Below, one piece after another: positions 33,675-43,148 of a stretch of DNA of 64,000 bases. A program made the position numbers and the translations under genes. Location of the stretch: positions 3,005,001-3,069,000 of the forward strand of contig NZ_LT899436.1 in the NCBI RefSeq assembly GCF_900198195.1, written 5' to 3'. The notes under the pieces were generated by a model. That model searched no databases, was not told where the DNA came from, and saw nothing but the letters and a program-made list of their open reading frames with translations. This DNA is from Tenacibaculum jejuense. GTDB lineage: Bacteria > Bacteroidota > Bacteroidia > Flavobacteriales > Flavobacteriaceae. Positions within the stretch are counted from its first letter, which is position 1. Each line of letters begins with the position of its first letter.

Positions 33675-35525
33675 TTATTCCTTTTCTTTTTGTATTAAAT
33701 TACCAAAAGCATCATATGCATCACCAGCCATTTGATACACTCTTTCAAGACCTTCTCCTCCAGCAGAAAATCCTCCATATTTACTTTTAGCACTAACTTT
33801 TATATTTCCCTTACGATCTATTATATGTCTTAGTCCTTCATATTCTACCATAGTATACCCATTAACAAATTCGTACGTGTGATCGTATTTAAAAGGTATT
33901 ACAACTTCCCCTTTTTTATTAATAAAACCAAACTTTCTGTTTTCTAATGCTACAGCAGCTAATCCTTCACTAAATTTATTGACAAAGTTATATTTAAAAG
34001 GAATGATAACGTTTCCTGAATTATCTATGTATCCGCCTTTATCTTTTTTGTTATAAACAACTAAAAGTCCTTCAGAAAAACCGTCATTATATACAGCACC
34101 TACATTTTTTAACAGTTTGATTTTTGCATTTTTATCAACTAAATAAAAATTATCATCAACTGCTTTTAAAACAATTTTTCCTTGATCTAATTGTACATAT
34201 TGTTTGTATGCTTTATTAGATAATAATTCATGATTTTTAGAGTACAATTTAAAGCTATATTCATTTTCTGATGAAACTCCATAAATACCATTTTGTAATG
34301 GTAGTATTGTTCTCAAATTAAGTTGCTGTAATTCCTTTTTCTTTTCATTTAAAAAATAAAACGTATTGGTTTCAAAGTCTTGATAATAATTCCCTCCTTT
34401 ATGCTGAATTCCTGTTTTTGCTGTACTAACAATTTCTCTTAAATCTTCATCTACAAAAATTACACTATCTGTTGTTCTTTTCAATAAAAAATCTGCATCA
34501 ATCTGATTATTAACAGCGGTAAAATTTATTGTCTTTTCTCCAACTTCTTTTCCAAAATAAATAGATAAAGCAGCAATATTTCCTTCGTAGTAAAAATCTC
34601 TATGATAAAATTGATCTTCGTCTCTTAAAAAATCTAAGGCATTAATTTTTTCATTCATGTAAGTAATGATAGCCGCTCTGGTTTCAAGTTGGTTTTGTTC
34701 TATTTTAGCTTTTACATTTTCTAAAAAACGGACTAAACTTTTTATATTTTCTTTTGTATCGCTTAATTCTACAGCAGAACTACTTCCTCCCTTTTTACTT
34801 AGCGGTTTTCCTTGATCATTAAAGGCGTATATTTTATAATTTTCATCTTTTAAACGATCATCAATTAACAAATAACAATAGTTATTCTTTAATTTTTTTA
34901 ATTTGATTTGCGCATTCTTATACGAGGCCTTTTTTGTTTTTTTAGACAAAACAATAGAATCATAGCGTTTTAAATAGTTTAATGAATACTTTACAGAAAT
35001 ACTATCTATAACCTGTTGTTTTCCCCAGTTTTTCACAAAAGAATATCTACCAAAACTAACGGCTAACGTATCTAAGTTAGTTTTTACTGTTTTCCCATTT
35101 TTATAAAATATTTGCTGTACTGTAAATTTCTCTGTTGCGTTTGGTGGTAATGATTCTGAATAGTTGGTTTCAGTATTATACATTACAATTTCAGATACTG
35201 TGTCTTTTATTGTTTGTGTAAATCCAATAGCTGATTTAAAATCAAGTATTTTCTTTTCAACATTAGAAGTATCTATTTGAAATGGCGTTTGATACTTTTC
35301 TTTTTCTACAGGAATATCTCTGACTTTCTGCCCTTCTTTATCAAAATTCTGATATAACTTGAGTACTTGAATACTTTTTTCTATTTCTTTTAGAATTTCC
35401 TGAGGATTTTCTCCTTTAAATTCTTCTATAAAGGCTTTCATTTCTTCAGTTTTCTCTTTTTTCTGACATTGAAAAAATGTAGTAACAAATAATATCGTTA
35501 TTAAAGCCTTTATCGTATTTTTCAT
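33675..35525 (-). CDS. WG-repeat lipoprotein
   Basis: The 616-residue protein has a lipoprotein signal (TFFQC, Cys20) and a long mixed region. In the last 150 residues it has WG-type repeats: GGYIDNSGNVIIPFKYNFV, FGFINKKGEVVIPFKYDHT and a degenerate third unit around HIIDRKGNI. WG repeats build beta-propeller-like or superhelical modules used for binding. Its start overlaps the CapA stop by four bases (ATGA), so the two are translationally coupled. The biological role is unknown. Confidence 0.82.
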   Translation of the reverse strand: MKNTIKALITILFVTTFFQCQKKEKTEEMKAFIEEFKGENPQEILKEIEKSIQVLKLYQNFDKEGQKVRDIPVEKEKYQTPFQIDTSNVEKKILDFKSAIGFTQTIKDTVSEIVMYNTETNYSESLPPNATEKFTVQQIFYKNGKTVKTNLDTLAVSFGRYSFVKNWGKQQVIDSISVKYSLNYLKRYDSIVLSKKTKKASYKNAQIKLKKLKNNYCYLLIDDRLKDENYKIYAFNDQGKPLSKKGGSSSAVELSDTKENIKSLVRFLENVKAKIEQNQLETRAAIITYMNEKINALDFLRDEDQFYHRDFYYEGNIAALSIYFGKEVGEKTINFTAVNNQIDADFLLKRTTDSVIFVDEDLREIVSTAKTGIQHKGGNYYQDFETNTFYFLNEKKKELQQLNLRTILPLQNGIYGVSSENEYSFKLYSKNHELLSNKAYKQYVQLDQGKIVLKAVDDNFYLVDKNAKIKLLKNVGAVYNDGFSEGLLVVYNKKDKGGYIDNSGNVIIPFKYNFVNKFSEGLAAVALENRKFGFINKKGEVVIPFKYDHTYEFVNGYTMVEYEGLRHIIDRKGNIKVSAKSKYGGFSAGGEGLERVYQMAGDAYDAFGNLIQKEKE

Positions 35526-36769
35526 TTTGTATACTCGTTAATATTTTTATTATGTTCTCCTAGTAATTTTCTTGCGTGTTTTATATAACGCATCATTTTA
35601 TCATAATCTTTTTTCTTTGTAAAAGATTCTGGTTTAGAACTATAAGTATCTGCTGGTAAAACATAATATTCTTTGTTACCATTTACCACAGGTTCGTGTA
35701 CCCAAGTAAGAAAATAATCTGCTTTTTTAATTTTAACCTTATTGTCTTTTCCTTTCTTTAACCATAATTTGAATACTGCACCGCCATCTCTAGGAAAAGT
35801 ACGTTGGTGAGAAACAAAATTCCCTAAAGAATACACGACTAAACTCTCTTTTTCATTTTCTTTAGTCACTTTATGCCATTCCATTGGTTGTAAAACATGA
35901 GGATGTGCTCCAATTACAATATTTACACCTAAAGATTTAAAGTAAGTAAACATGTCTTTTTGTGATTTATTTGGCAAGTCTTTATACTGATCTCCCCAGT
36001 GTACAAAAGCAATAATTTGATCAGGGTTAATTGAAGAGTTGATGTAATTCACATCTTTTTTTATTGTTTCTTTTTTTAAATAGTTCACCACATTAGGAGC
36101 TGTGGGTTTTAATCCATTAGTTCCATACGTATAACTAATAACTGCAATTTCGAAGTTATTTTTTCGAATCACATAAGCCGGGTTCTTAGTCTTTTCTATT
36201 GCATTAATAAATGTTCCTGTGTGACCGATATTTAATGAATCTAAAATATGAATTGTTCGCTCTACTCCTTTCTTACGTTTATCGCACGAATGATTGTTAG
36301 AAGTCGTAAGAATATCTACTCCTGCATTTTTAATTGCTGAAGCATATGAAGGTGGAGAACTAAACTGCGGATAACCTGAATATGGTTTTACTCCTAGAGT
36401 AACTTCTAAATTTCCTAATGTTACATCTGCATTACTAAGAATTGGCTTTATTTTAGAAAAGCAAGAATCGTATTCGTATGTTTTTGTTTTCTTATTGTAA
36501 GCTGCTTTTATTTGATCCATATGTCCCATAAAATCACCAATAAACAACAAACTTATTTCATCATCTTTCTTTAAAACTTTTACTTTTTTAGGAAGTTCTT
36601 TCTTTTTTTCTTCTTTTTTAACTTCTTCTACAACAACTTTTTCTTCTTTTGTTTGTTCCTCGATTTCTGTTTTAGTTTCTGTAGTTTGTTTTTGTACTGT
36701 TTTCTTTGTTGCGCAAGTATAAATTAAACTTAAAACTAGTATAGAAATTAGGATTTTTAGATTCTTCAT
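35522..36769 (-). CDS. CapA-family (PGA_cap) metallophosphoesterase-like lipoprotein
   Basis: The 415-residue protein has a signal ending in a Cys near residue 19 (LIYTCATK), a Lys/Glu/Thr-rich linker (about 20-70) and a CapA domain. Its metal-site segments are LLFIGDFMGH, GNLEVTLG, TTSNNHSCDK, FVHWGDQY, GAHPHVLQ and YSLGNFV. CapA was named for poly-gamma-glutamate capsule synthesis, but most homologues outside Bacillus have no known substrate. No capBC genes are present. It is the first gene of a pair with the WG-repeat lipoprotein. Confidence 0.88.
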   Translation of the reverse strand: MKNLKILISILVLSLIYTCATKKTVQKQTTETKTEIEEQTKEEKVVVEEVKKEEKKKELPKKVKVLKKDDEISLLFIGDFMGHMDQIKAAYNKKTKTYEYDSCFSKIKPILSNADVTLGNLEVTLGVKPYSGYPQFSSPPSYASAIKNAGVDILTTSNNHSCDKRKKGVERTIHILDSLNIGHTGTFINAIEKTKNPAYVIRKNNFEIAVISYTYGTNGLKPTAPNVVNYLKKETIKKDVNYINSSINPDQIIAFVHWGDQYKDLPNKSQKDMFTYFKSLGVNIVIGAHPHVLQPMEWHKVTKENEKESLVVYSLGNFVSHQRTFPRDGGAVFKLWLKKGKDNKVKIKKADYFLTWVHEPVVNGNKEYYVLPADTYSSKPESFTKKKDYDKMMRYIKHARKLLGEHNKNINEYTK

Positions 36770-36846
36770 GTGGTATTCATCATTTAAAATAGCAATATAT
36801 TAAAAAGTGGATAGTTTACTGTTTGAACGATAGATTTTTATTATTC

Positions 36847-37284
36847 TTATTCCCATCTTGAAAATTTGAAGATTTTCTTACAGCTAGGTTCTGATTGATA
36901 ATAGTGTAATTTAAAATTATCGTGTGTTAAACTCAATCTCCAATCGATAGCTAAAAAATAAGCATATGTGTAAAACAGACTAAGGACTGACACTAAAACT
37001 TGTATGAGTTTTATTATGACAGTTTGCTTCAGTTTTATAAATAGTTGGATTAAAATTCTAAATAATACAATCCAGAATATAAAATTCCCTAGAAATCCGA
37101 AGAGATAAATTTCACCAGACATTGAATTCACCCAAGTGGTATTTGTTTCTTGTACAAAAGGGAAACCATAAAATCTAGGCCCTAGCTCTGGATAATCACA
37201 AATATATTCAAAAATTAAAAAGTCATCAGTTATCATACCTAAACTTAAAATTATTGAGAATACTACTTTTTTCAGTTCTTTCAT
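36847..37284 (-). CDS. Membrane protein of unknown function
   Basis: The 145-residue protein has three or four hydrophobic segments: 7-22, 58-80, 90-112 and possibly one between. It ends with a basic, Cys-containing tail. I recognise no family. It lies six bases downstream of a small secreted protein on the same strand and belongs to a run of unknown minus-strand genes from 36.8 to 39.1 kb. Confidence 0.6.
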   Translation of the reverse strand: MKELKKVVFSIILSLGMITDDFLIFEYICDYPELGPRFYGFPFVQETNTTWVNSMSGEIYLFGFLGNFIFWIVLFRILIQLFIKLKQTVIIKLIQVLVSVLSLFYTYAYFLAIDWRLSLTHDNFKLHYYQSEPSCKKIFKFSRWE

Positions 37285-37290
37285 TTCTCT

Positions 37291-37527
37291 TTAACTCTTT
37301 TTAAAACTAACTTCAGATTTTCTTAAATAAACAACTCTGTAAGAAGCTATATATGCTACATGTTCATTTGAAGGTAAAATTCTAATATCAATATTTTCTT
37401 TTAACACAATACAATTTCCGTCTGAAATAAGAACAGAATTTACAGCAGCATCGCTCCATGGTTTTGCCATGTTTGCCCATACTATAAAAGGCGTCAAAAG
37501 GTAAAATATTAAAGAAGTTATTTTCAC
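37291..37527 (-). CDS. Small secreted protein, possibly truncated
   Basis: The 78-residue product starts at a GTG (37527) with a clear signal peptide (KITSLIFYLLTPFIVWANMA). The mature part begins AKPWSDAAVNS and ends at RKSEVSFKKS. The abrupt basic end, with no membrane or domain closure, suggests a shortened protein. I do not recognise it. It is 13 bases after the gene at 37541-38587 and six before the next. Confidence 0.5.
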   Translation of the reverse strand: MKITSLIFYLLTPFIVWANMAKPWSDAAVNSVLISDGNCIVLKENIDIRILPSNEHVAYIASYRVVYLRKSEVSFKKS

Positions 37528-37540
37528 TTTTTAGCTATAT

Positions 37541-38587
37541 CTAATTATAATAAATTTTCCCTTCAGTATCTACATAACCTGTTTCAATTTTTCCATACTG
37601 ATTAAGTTTTTCAAAAGCTGCTAGATTAAATTCAAAAGGTTTTATTGCTTTAAAAATTACTGAAGTTGTACCATAATATCCTACTAATCCTTCTCTACTA
37701 ACTTTAATAGGTTTGCTGTTAATATCTACAGTATCAAAATACGAAATTCCGTGCTTTTCAGATAAAACTCCAAAGTATGTTCCGTAGTCTATAATAACAA
37801 CTTCATTTTCATAACTATCTTTTCTACTCTGTATTTCTCGCTTCTTATTTATAAAATAAATTGCATTTACATTATTTTTTGATATCGTATTTATCACTTT
37901 GTAATTAGAAAAATCTGCTCTCTTTTTCACAAGATAATTTTCATTTCCTTCTTCTATCTTAAGATTGTATATAACATCGGATACACTATCTTTATCTTGG
38001 CTTAAAACTCCTTTAATCTTAAATAAATTAGCATCATAGTATTCTATTTTTGTATCGTTAGTTAAAACTTGAAACCCATTAGGTATTGAATAAATAGCCT
38101 TAATATTTTTAAATATTAAGGCTCCTTTCATATCCTTCACTGTCAATCTACTTCTATTTTCTGTAACTGTATATGACTTCTCTCCAGCTGAAACTGTCCA
38201 AGCATATTTCACAGGATATGATTTATCGTATTGACGTATAATTCTTGGATCTATTTTTCTAGGTAATTTAATATACATTCTTGCTTTCATATACAATTCT
38301 TCTTCACTCCAAAAAAAATGATCATCGACTAAAGAAATCATTTCTACAGAACGTGAAGTGATTAACTTTTCTTTTAATTCATCATACAGATGAATTTTTC
38401 CAGCAGCATCTCCAAACTTTGCGAATGGAAAATTAAAATTGAAAAATTTATTTCTTGAAGCGTATATACTGTACTGACCATCTGGACTATAACTCTTATA
38501 ATATTTCCCTTCTGTTATTGAGCTAATCCAATAAAGTATAAGCATTAATAAAGCTACAAAGATTACTATTTTACTTTTTAATTTCAT
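37541..38587 (-). CDS. Membrane-anchored protein of unknown function
   Basis: The 348-residue protein has one N-terminal membrane segment (residues 7-24). A soluble, strand-rich region with many Lys and Tyr residues follows and ends YVDTEGKIYYN. The ending resembles a single WG-like strand pair but is not enough to call the domain. It is followed by two small genes on the same strand. No family recognised. Confidence 0.65.
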   Translation of the reverse strand: MKLKSKIVIFVALLMLILYWISSITEGKYYKSYSPDGQYSIYASRNKFFNFNFPFAKFGDAAGKIHLYDELKEKLITSRSVEMISLVDDHFFWSEEELYMKARMYIKLPRKIDPRIIRQYDKSYPVKYAWTVSAGEKSYTVTENRSRLTVKDMKGALIFKNIKAIYSIPNGFQVLTNDTKIEYYDANLFKIKGVLSQDKDSVSDVIYNLKIEEGNENYLVKKRADFSNYKVINTISKNNVNAIYFINKKREIQSRKDSYENEVVIIDYGTYFGVLSEKHGISYFDTVDINSKPIKVSREGLVGYYGTTSVIFKAIKPFEFNLAAFEKLNQYGKIETGYVDTEGKIYYN

Positions 38588-38647
38588 TTACGTAGAAATT
38601 GTTGTTGTAATTGTCTTTTCTCTTTTAAGAAGTTTATTTTGTTGATA

Positions 38648-39097
38648 TTATTTCTTTGGAAAAAACTCAAATTGCATCGCCTTGATGAAAGCAAAATCTA
38701 ATAGTAGTAAAAAGAAGAAAATTCCGAATTGCATCTTTAATCCATCGTTATGTCCTACACTTAATCCAAAAAATGAGTGGTAATACAATTGAACAGTTTC
38801 TCCTATTCGTTCTTTGTAAACTTGTTCTCCTTTTTGAGGTTTTGCTACTTCCGTAAGAATTTGTTTTGAAAAACCATTAAACTCTACATAATAACTGGCT
38901 TTCTTCTTATGCTTATATAAATGACTTCTTTTTCTTTTTGCATAACTAACTTTATTGATTTCAAAAGATTTTTTTTCACCAAATAGATGAGTAACTAAAT
39001 AACCAATATTTAAATACAATAATCCGGTAAATAAGATGATTAAAAACGATACTACAATAAAAATTGCTGTCTTTTCTGTTTTTGTTTTCACCGCCAT
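38648..39097 (-). CDS. Two-helix membrane protein of unknown function
   Basis: The 149-residue protein has two hydrophobic helices (about 10-35 and 120-140) with a basic soluble loop between them (KRKRSHLYKHKKK) and a strand-rich segment. I recognise no family. It is the first gene of the unknown minus-strand run. Confidence 0.6.
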   Translation of the reverse strand: MAVKTKTEKTAIFIVVSFLIILFTGLLYLNIGYLVTHLFGEKKSFEINKVSYAKRKRSHLYKHKKKASYYVEFNGFSKQILTEVAKPQKGEQVYKERIGETVQLYYHSFFGLSVGHNDGLKMQFGIFFFLLLLDFAFIKAMQFEFFPKK

Positions 39098-39242
39098 AGC
39101 TGGTTCAATTTTAATTTATTAATTAGCATTCAATCTCTTTTTAAAATACGGTAACCTTTTAATTCCAGTTTGAAATGAATACAATCAAAGATAAAGACTT
39201 TTCTTGTCCTTAATTTTTCATCAATAGTTTATGACTTACAGC

Positions 39243-39365
39243 CTATTTTTTTGAGTTGTTATTACAAGGATTTAAAATTAATTTTCTTCTAAACTTATTT
39301 TTAAGTTCCAGAAATATCCCAAATAAAACTAAGGTTAACACTGTAAATGATAAATAAACAAACAT
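39243..39365 (-). CDS. Possible small single-pass membrane protein
   Basis: A 40-residue frame runs from ATG at 39363-39365 to TAG at 39243-39245. It begins MFVYLSFTVLTLVLFGIFLE, a full-length membrane helix, and ends in a basic Lys/Arg/Asn-rich tail. This is the normal look of a real small membrane protein, and it lies in an otherwise empty 368-base gap. No ribosome site or family supports it, so it is only possible. Confidence 0.35.
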   Translation of the reverse strand: MFVYLSFTVLTLVLFGIFLELKNKFRRKLILNPCNNNSKK

Positions 39366-39465
39366 AATTCGGTTTTAAAGTTTTCAACTAAATTATACCA
39401 GTTTTAACGTATAATTCTATTTCGATTTATTTTTGTAGAAGAGCAACTTATTTTCGTAAGAACTA

Positions 39466-40305
39466 TTATCCCTTAACTTTCTGTTTGAACAAAACATTCA
39501 ATATTAAAGCAACAATAACTAATAAAACTCCTAAAACACTTAGCAATGGATATTGATCTCCAAACCAAATCATTCCTAAAATCATAGTAAAAATTACCTC
39601 TACGTATTTTAGAGGTACGATTTTGTTTGCTGACCCTAACTGATAAGCTTTGGTCATAAATAACTGTCCGAAATAACCAAAAAGACCTAAGCTTAGTAAA
39701 ATAAACCAATCGTTTCCTTGAGGAGTTTTCCAGTTTGAAATAGATAAAACTCCTCCCAAAATTGTAGAAATCCACATAAAATAATTCACAATTACTACAG
39801 GATGATCTTTGGTTCCTATTTTTGAAATAACCACATAAACTAAACCGCTAAAAAAAGCAGAAATTAATATTAAGGATAATCCAATAATATTAATCTCATT
39901 ATCAAAACCTTTAATTAACAATACTCCTACAAACGCTAAAATAAAGTAGACCCATTGCAACTTGAAAATTTTTTCTTTTAAAAAAAACACTGCTAAAATT
40001 GCAGCAAAAATTGGTGAAGTATATCGTAAAGAAACAGCAGTTCCTATAGATAAATAATCTGTAGATGCAAAGAACAATCCCATAGAAGTTACTCCAACTA
40101 ATCCTCTTAATATTAAAAGCTTTTTTTGTTTTCCTCCTATAGGAATTTTATAATACAATAGGTATCCCATGGTAAAAACTAGTGACCCGATAGCTCTAAA
40201 AAATACTTTTTGATAAGTTGAATATCCTGATAAATACTTTACAAAAACATTCATAACTGTGAAGCATAATGCACTTAATAACATTAAATAAATTGCTTTT
40301 TTCAT
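39466..40305 (-). CDS. EamA/DMT-family transporter
   Basis: The roughly 279-residue protein has ten hydrophobic segments in two EamA halves. Landmarks are the helix 3-4 segment SIGTAVSLRYTSPIFAAILAVFFLKEK and its counterpart ANKIVPLKYVEVIFTMILG. DMT exporters carry amino acids, purines or other metabolites, and the substrate is unknown. The start is ATG 40305; the extra residue from the upstream TTG is not needed. Confidence 0.9.
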   Translation of the reverse strand: MKKAIYLMLLSALCFTVMNVFVKYLSGYSTYQKVFFRAIGSLVFTMGYLLYYKIPIGGKQKKLLILRGLVGVTSMGLFFASTDYLSIGTAVSLRYTSPIFAAILAVFFLKEKIFKLQWVYFILAFVGVLLIKGFDNEINIIGLSLILISAFFSGLVYVVISKIGTKDHPVVIVNYFMWISTILGGVLSISNWKTPQGNDWFILLSLGLFGYFGQLFMTKAYQLGSANKIVPLKYVEVIFTMILGMIWFGDQYPLLSVLGVLLVIVALILNVLFKQKVKG

Positions 40306-40336
40306 CAAAAAAATCCTTTAAGAGTTTTAATAAAAA

Positions 40337-40368
40337 CAAACTTATTCTTTAAAAATGTATTATACCAA
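40337..40368 (-). promoter_or_regulatory. Putative promoter of the DMT transporter gene
   Basis: On the minus strand TTG (40366-40368) is followed after 21 bases by TAAGTTTG (40337-40344), which fits the -33/-7 pattern. The -7 box ends 31 bases before the ATG. Confidence 0.5.
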
Positions 40369-40436
40369 TTAACTATAGAATTAAACTCATCTTAACTTTT
40401 ATTTCTATCATTAAACATTTGAAAAGTTAAACAAAT

Positions 40437-40463
40437 AAAAAAGCGAAGTTTTCACTTCGCTCT
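40437..40463 (-). terminator. Intrinsic terminator of the PIG-L gene
   Basis: GCGAAGT (40443-40449) pairs with ACTTCGC (40454-40460) around TTTC. In the minus direction the stem is followed by a run of T. It lies 30 bases after the deacetylase stop. Confidence 0.8.
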
Positions 40464-40490
40464 TATATTTAATTGTACATATTATTATTC

Positions 40491-42980
40491 TTAATTTTCT
40501 TTTACTGAAAGTAAATTTGCAAATAATCGGTAAGCTCCAGGAACTCCTGCTGGAAGTTCTCTAAAGAAACTTAATCCTGTGTAGATGTAATTTCCTTTTC
40601 CATATTTAGCCACTAATAAACTTCCTTTTTTTGTTGATTCTCCTTTATCATTCATCGCTAAAATTGGAGTGAACTCATTGGCCCATTTATTTGGAAAATA
40701 TAAACCACGTTCTTGAACCCAACCTTCAAAATCTTTATCTGAAATTTTATTAGGATAATTTAGCACCAAATGTTCTTTGGCTAAAACTTCAACTTTTGCA
40801 TGTTCATCTGTAACCCTATCTCTAGATAATTGTAAATCGTAAGGAGGTTTTACATCTACTCTTCTGTTTGTGTTATATTGTACAACAACATTTCCTCCAT
40901 TTTTTACATATGCTAATAAATGCTTTTGTTTGAACTGTAATACTTTTTTGGTGTTGTAAGCTCTGATTCCTACAACTACAGCATCAAATTTATTTAAAGT
41001 AGATTCGTTAATTTCTTCTGGAGTAATCTCTGTAACGTTATATCCGATCTGACGTAAACTTTCTGGTACAGCATCTCCAGATCCTTGTATATAACCTATT
41101 TCTTTACCTTCCTTTTTAATATTTAAGCGTACTACTTTTGCTTTTGACGGTAATAAAACAGATTGCTTTGGAATATGATTGTAAGTTATTTCGATTAATT
41201 CTTTATCAAAGTTCTTGTTTCCAACAGTTGCGATAGCTTTTATATAGCCTTCAGATTGTGCTTTTGAAGGAGAAACCTTAAACTTGATTACACGTTTATC
41301 TCCTTTTTGGTCGATATTGAATGGAGCTTCTTTTGGAGTTACAGACCATCCATTAGGTACTTGTAGAGCCAGTTTCCCAGATGTATTTGCCTCACCAGAT
41401 CTAACTTCTACAGCTACTTCTTTAGAATCACTATTAGAAAAAATAAGTACTTTATCTCTTAGCTTAGTGGTAACCTTAGGTAAGATTTCAAAAGGTTCAT
41501 AAATCTCTCCTTTATCTCTTTGTGAATATCTTCGTACTACATTTTTAGTAAATGAAATTGAAGTATCTTCAATCATTAAATTAAACTTCACTTGAATCGG
41601 ACGAGATGTTTCTGGGTTTCCTCTTAATTCTTGATTTTTTACTGTATACATACCAAGTCCCCAGTTATCTACTAACCAATAAGGTGCAGAATATTCTAAA
41701 CTTCCTACAGCAATAGTTTCAGTAAAGTTTTTTCTTTTATTATCAGATAAAGCTATGTCTTTATTGACAACTTTTTTACTTGGTAACCATTCAATAGAAG
41801 TTAAATCCATAGAAGCTCCACTTCTATTTAAAGCTTCAAAATCTACTTTTATATCTGAATTTGGAGTTGTACTTGAAGTTTTTGCAGAAGCTTCTAGATA
41901 TAATCCCGCACAAGCTTCTATAATTTCTTTTATTTCTTTAGATTTAATTGCTTTCCAATGTTCGTCTTTTAAACCATCAATTAATTGATAAGCTTTTAAT
42001 AAACTTGGTAAATGCTTTGACGGATTTACAAAATCGAAGTTCTTTTCTAAATCATATAAAATATCACCAATAGCTCCTCCACCTGATACTCTATTCCAAG
42101 TAGTATTAATTCCCGAGAATATATCTTTCTTGTCTTTTGGAAACTTTCCTTTTAAAAACTCAACATATTCTGTTTGTCCTCCTCTAGTAGTTAATCTCCC
42201 AAAACCTTGACATAAGTGTTGACTACTTGCTAAAGAAGCTAATTCATTATTAGAAACTCCTTTCAAAGGATAATAAACCCCTATATCAAAATTTAACATT
42301 TTACTTTTATCTGCTTTTTCAAAGTTTTCTCTGCTTCCGTAGAACCACCAAGATGTATTAAAATACAAACTATTTGGCTGCCAAGTAGATGTATACTTTA
42401 ATTGTTCTGGATACTTTGTTTGATCAGCAGCTAAATCAAAAGCTTCAACACTTAACATTGCAGAAGTTGTATGATGACCATGAGTAGTTCCTGGAGTTCT
42501 ATGATCAAACCTATTGATAATAACATCTGGTTTAAAGGTACGAATTGCCCAAACTACATCTGCTAAAACTTTATCTTTATCCCAGATATTTAACGTTTCA
42601 TCCGGGTGTTTAGAAAATCCAAAATCATTAGCTCTAGAAAAACGTTGTTCTCCTCCATCTACTCCTCTGGCAGCTAATAATTCTTGGGTACGAATTACAC
42701 CTAAAAGCTCTCTAATTTCTGGACCAATTAAATTTTGTCCTCCATCTCCTCTTGTTAATGATAAATAAGATGTTCTTGCTTTTACTTTATTAGCTAAGTA
42801 AGCAATTAAACGGGTATTTTCATCATCTGGATGTGCAGCTACATACAATGCAGAACCAAGAAAGTTTAGCTTTTGTACTTTCTCATAGATTTGATTTGTA
42901 TTTAATTTTTTGGGTTTTTGACCTAAAACGGATAAGGTAATCAGCAAAAATGAAAGGCTAACTAGTATCTTTTTGTTCAT
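40491..42980 (-). CDS. Large PIG-L family deacetylase, secreted
   Basis: The 829-residue protein has a signal peptide (MNKKILVSLSFLLITLSVLG) and an N-terminal PIG-L/LmbE domain with the zinc motif AHPDDENTRLIAYL (about 49-62) and RFDHRTPGTTHGHHTTSAM. A long multidomain tail follows, with NEW3-type and glutamine-amidotransferase-like strands. PIG-L enzymes remove acetyl groups from N-acetylglucosamine-containing compounds. The size and signal suggest a periplasmic or surface enzyme acting on a polysaccharide or glycoconjugate. The gene stands alone with its own promoter box and terminator. Confidence 0.9.
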   Translation of the reverse strand: MNKKILVSLSFLLITLSVLGQKPKKLNTNQIYEKVQKLNFLGSALYVAAHPDDENTRLIAYLANKVKARTSYLSLTRGDGGQNLIGPEIRELLGVIRTQELLAARGVDGGEQRFSRANDFGFSKHPDETLNIWDKDKVLADVVWAIRTFKPDVIINRFDHRTPGTTHGHHTTSAMLSVEAFDLAADQTKYPEQLKYTSTWQPNSLYFNTSWWFYGSRENFEKADKSKMLNFDIGVYYPLKGVSNNELASLASSQHLCQGFGRLTTRGGQTEYVEFLKGKFPKDKKDIFSGINTTWNRVSGGGAIGDILYDLEKNFDFVNPSKHLPSLLKAYQLIDGLKDEHWKAIKSKEIKEIIEACAGLYLEASAKTSSTTPNSDIKVDFEALNRSGASMDLTSIEWLPSKKVVNKDIALSDNKRKNFTETIAVGSLEYSAPYWLVDNWGLGMYTVKNQELRGNPETSRPIQVKFNLMIEDTSISFTKNVVRRYSQRDKGEIYEPFEILPKVTTKLRDKVLIFSNSDSKEVAVEVRSGEANTSGKLALQVPNGWSVTPKEAPFNIDQKGDKRVIKFKVSPSKAQSEGYIKAIATVGNKNFDKELIEITYNHIPKQSVLLPSKAKVVRLNIKKEGKEIGYIQGSGDAVPESLRQIGYNVTEITPEEINESTLNKFDAVVVGIRAYNTKKVLQFKQKHLLAYVKNGGNVVVQYNTNRRVDVKPPYDLQLSRDRVTDEHAKVEVLAKEHLVLNYPNKISDKDFEGWVQERGLYFPNKWANEFTPILAMNDKGESTKKGSLLVAKYGKGNYIYTGLSFFRELPAGVPGAYRLFANLLSVKEN

Positions 42981-43003
42981 TTTTAATAGTTAAGATTGAC
43001 AAA

Positions 43004-43011
43004 CAAATGTA
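43004..43011 (-). promoter_or_regulatory. Putative -7 promoter box (TACATTTG)
   Basis: This fits TAnnTTTG on the minus strand, 23 bases before the deacetylase ATG at 42980. Confidence 0.45.
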
Positions 43012-43148
43012 ATCTTTTTACCATTCTAACTCATTGAGTTTAACAAAACACTAACATTTTATAAGTTCATAAAGTGTACGCATAAAGTAAAAACACGGCA
43101 ATATGTCTTTTTTAGCTGTAAACGAACTGATAATCAATTATTAAAAAA

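Noticed and set aside
36600..36720. Lys/Glu/Thr-rich low-complexity segment as a possible repeat array
   Set aside because: It is the flexible linker between the lipid anchor and the CapA domain. There is no regular repeat unit.
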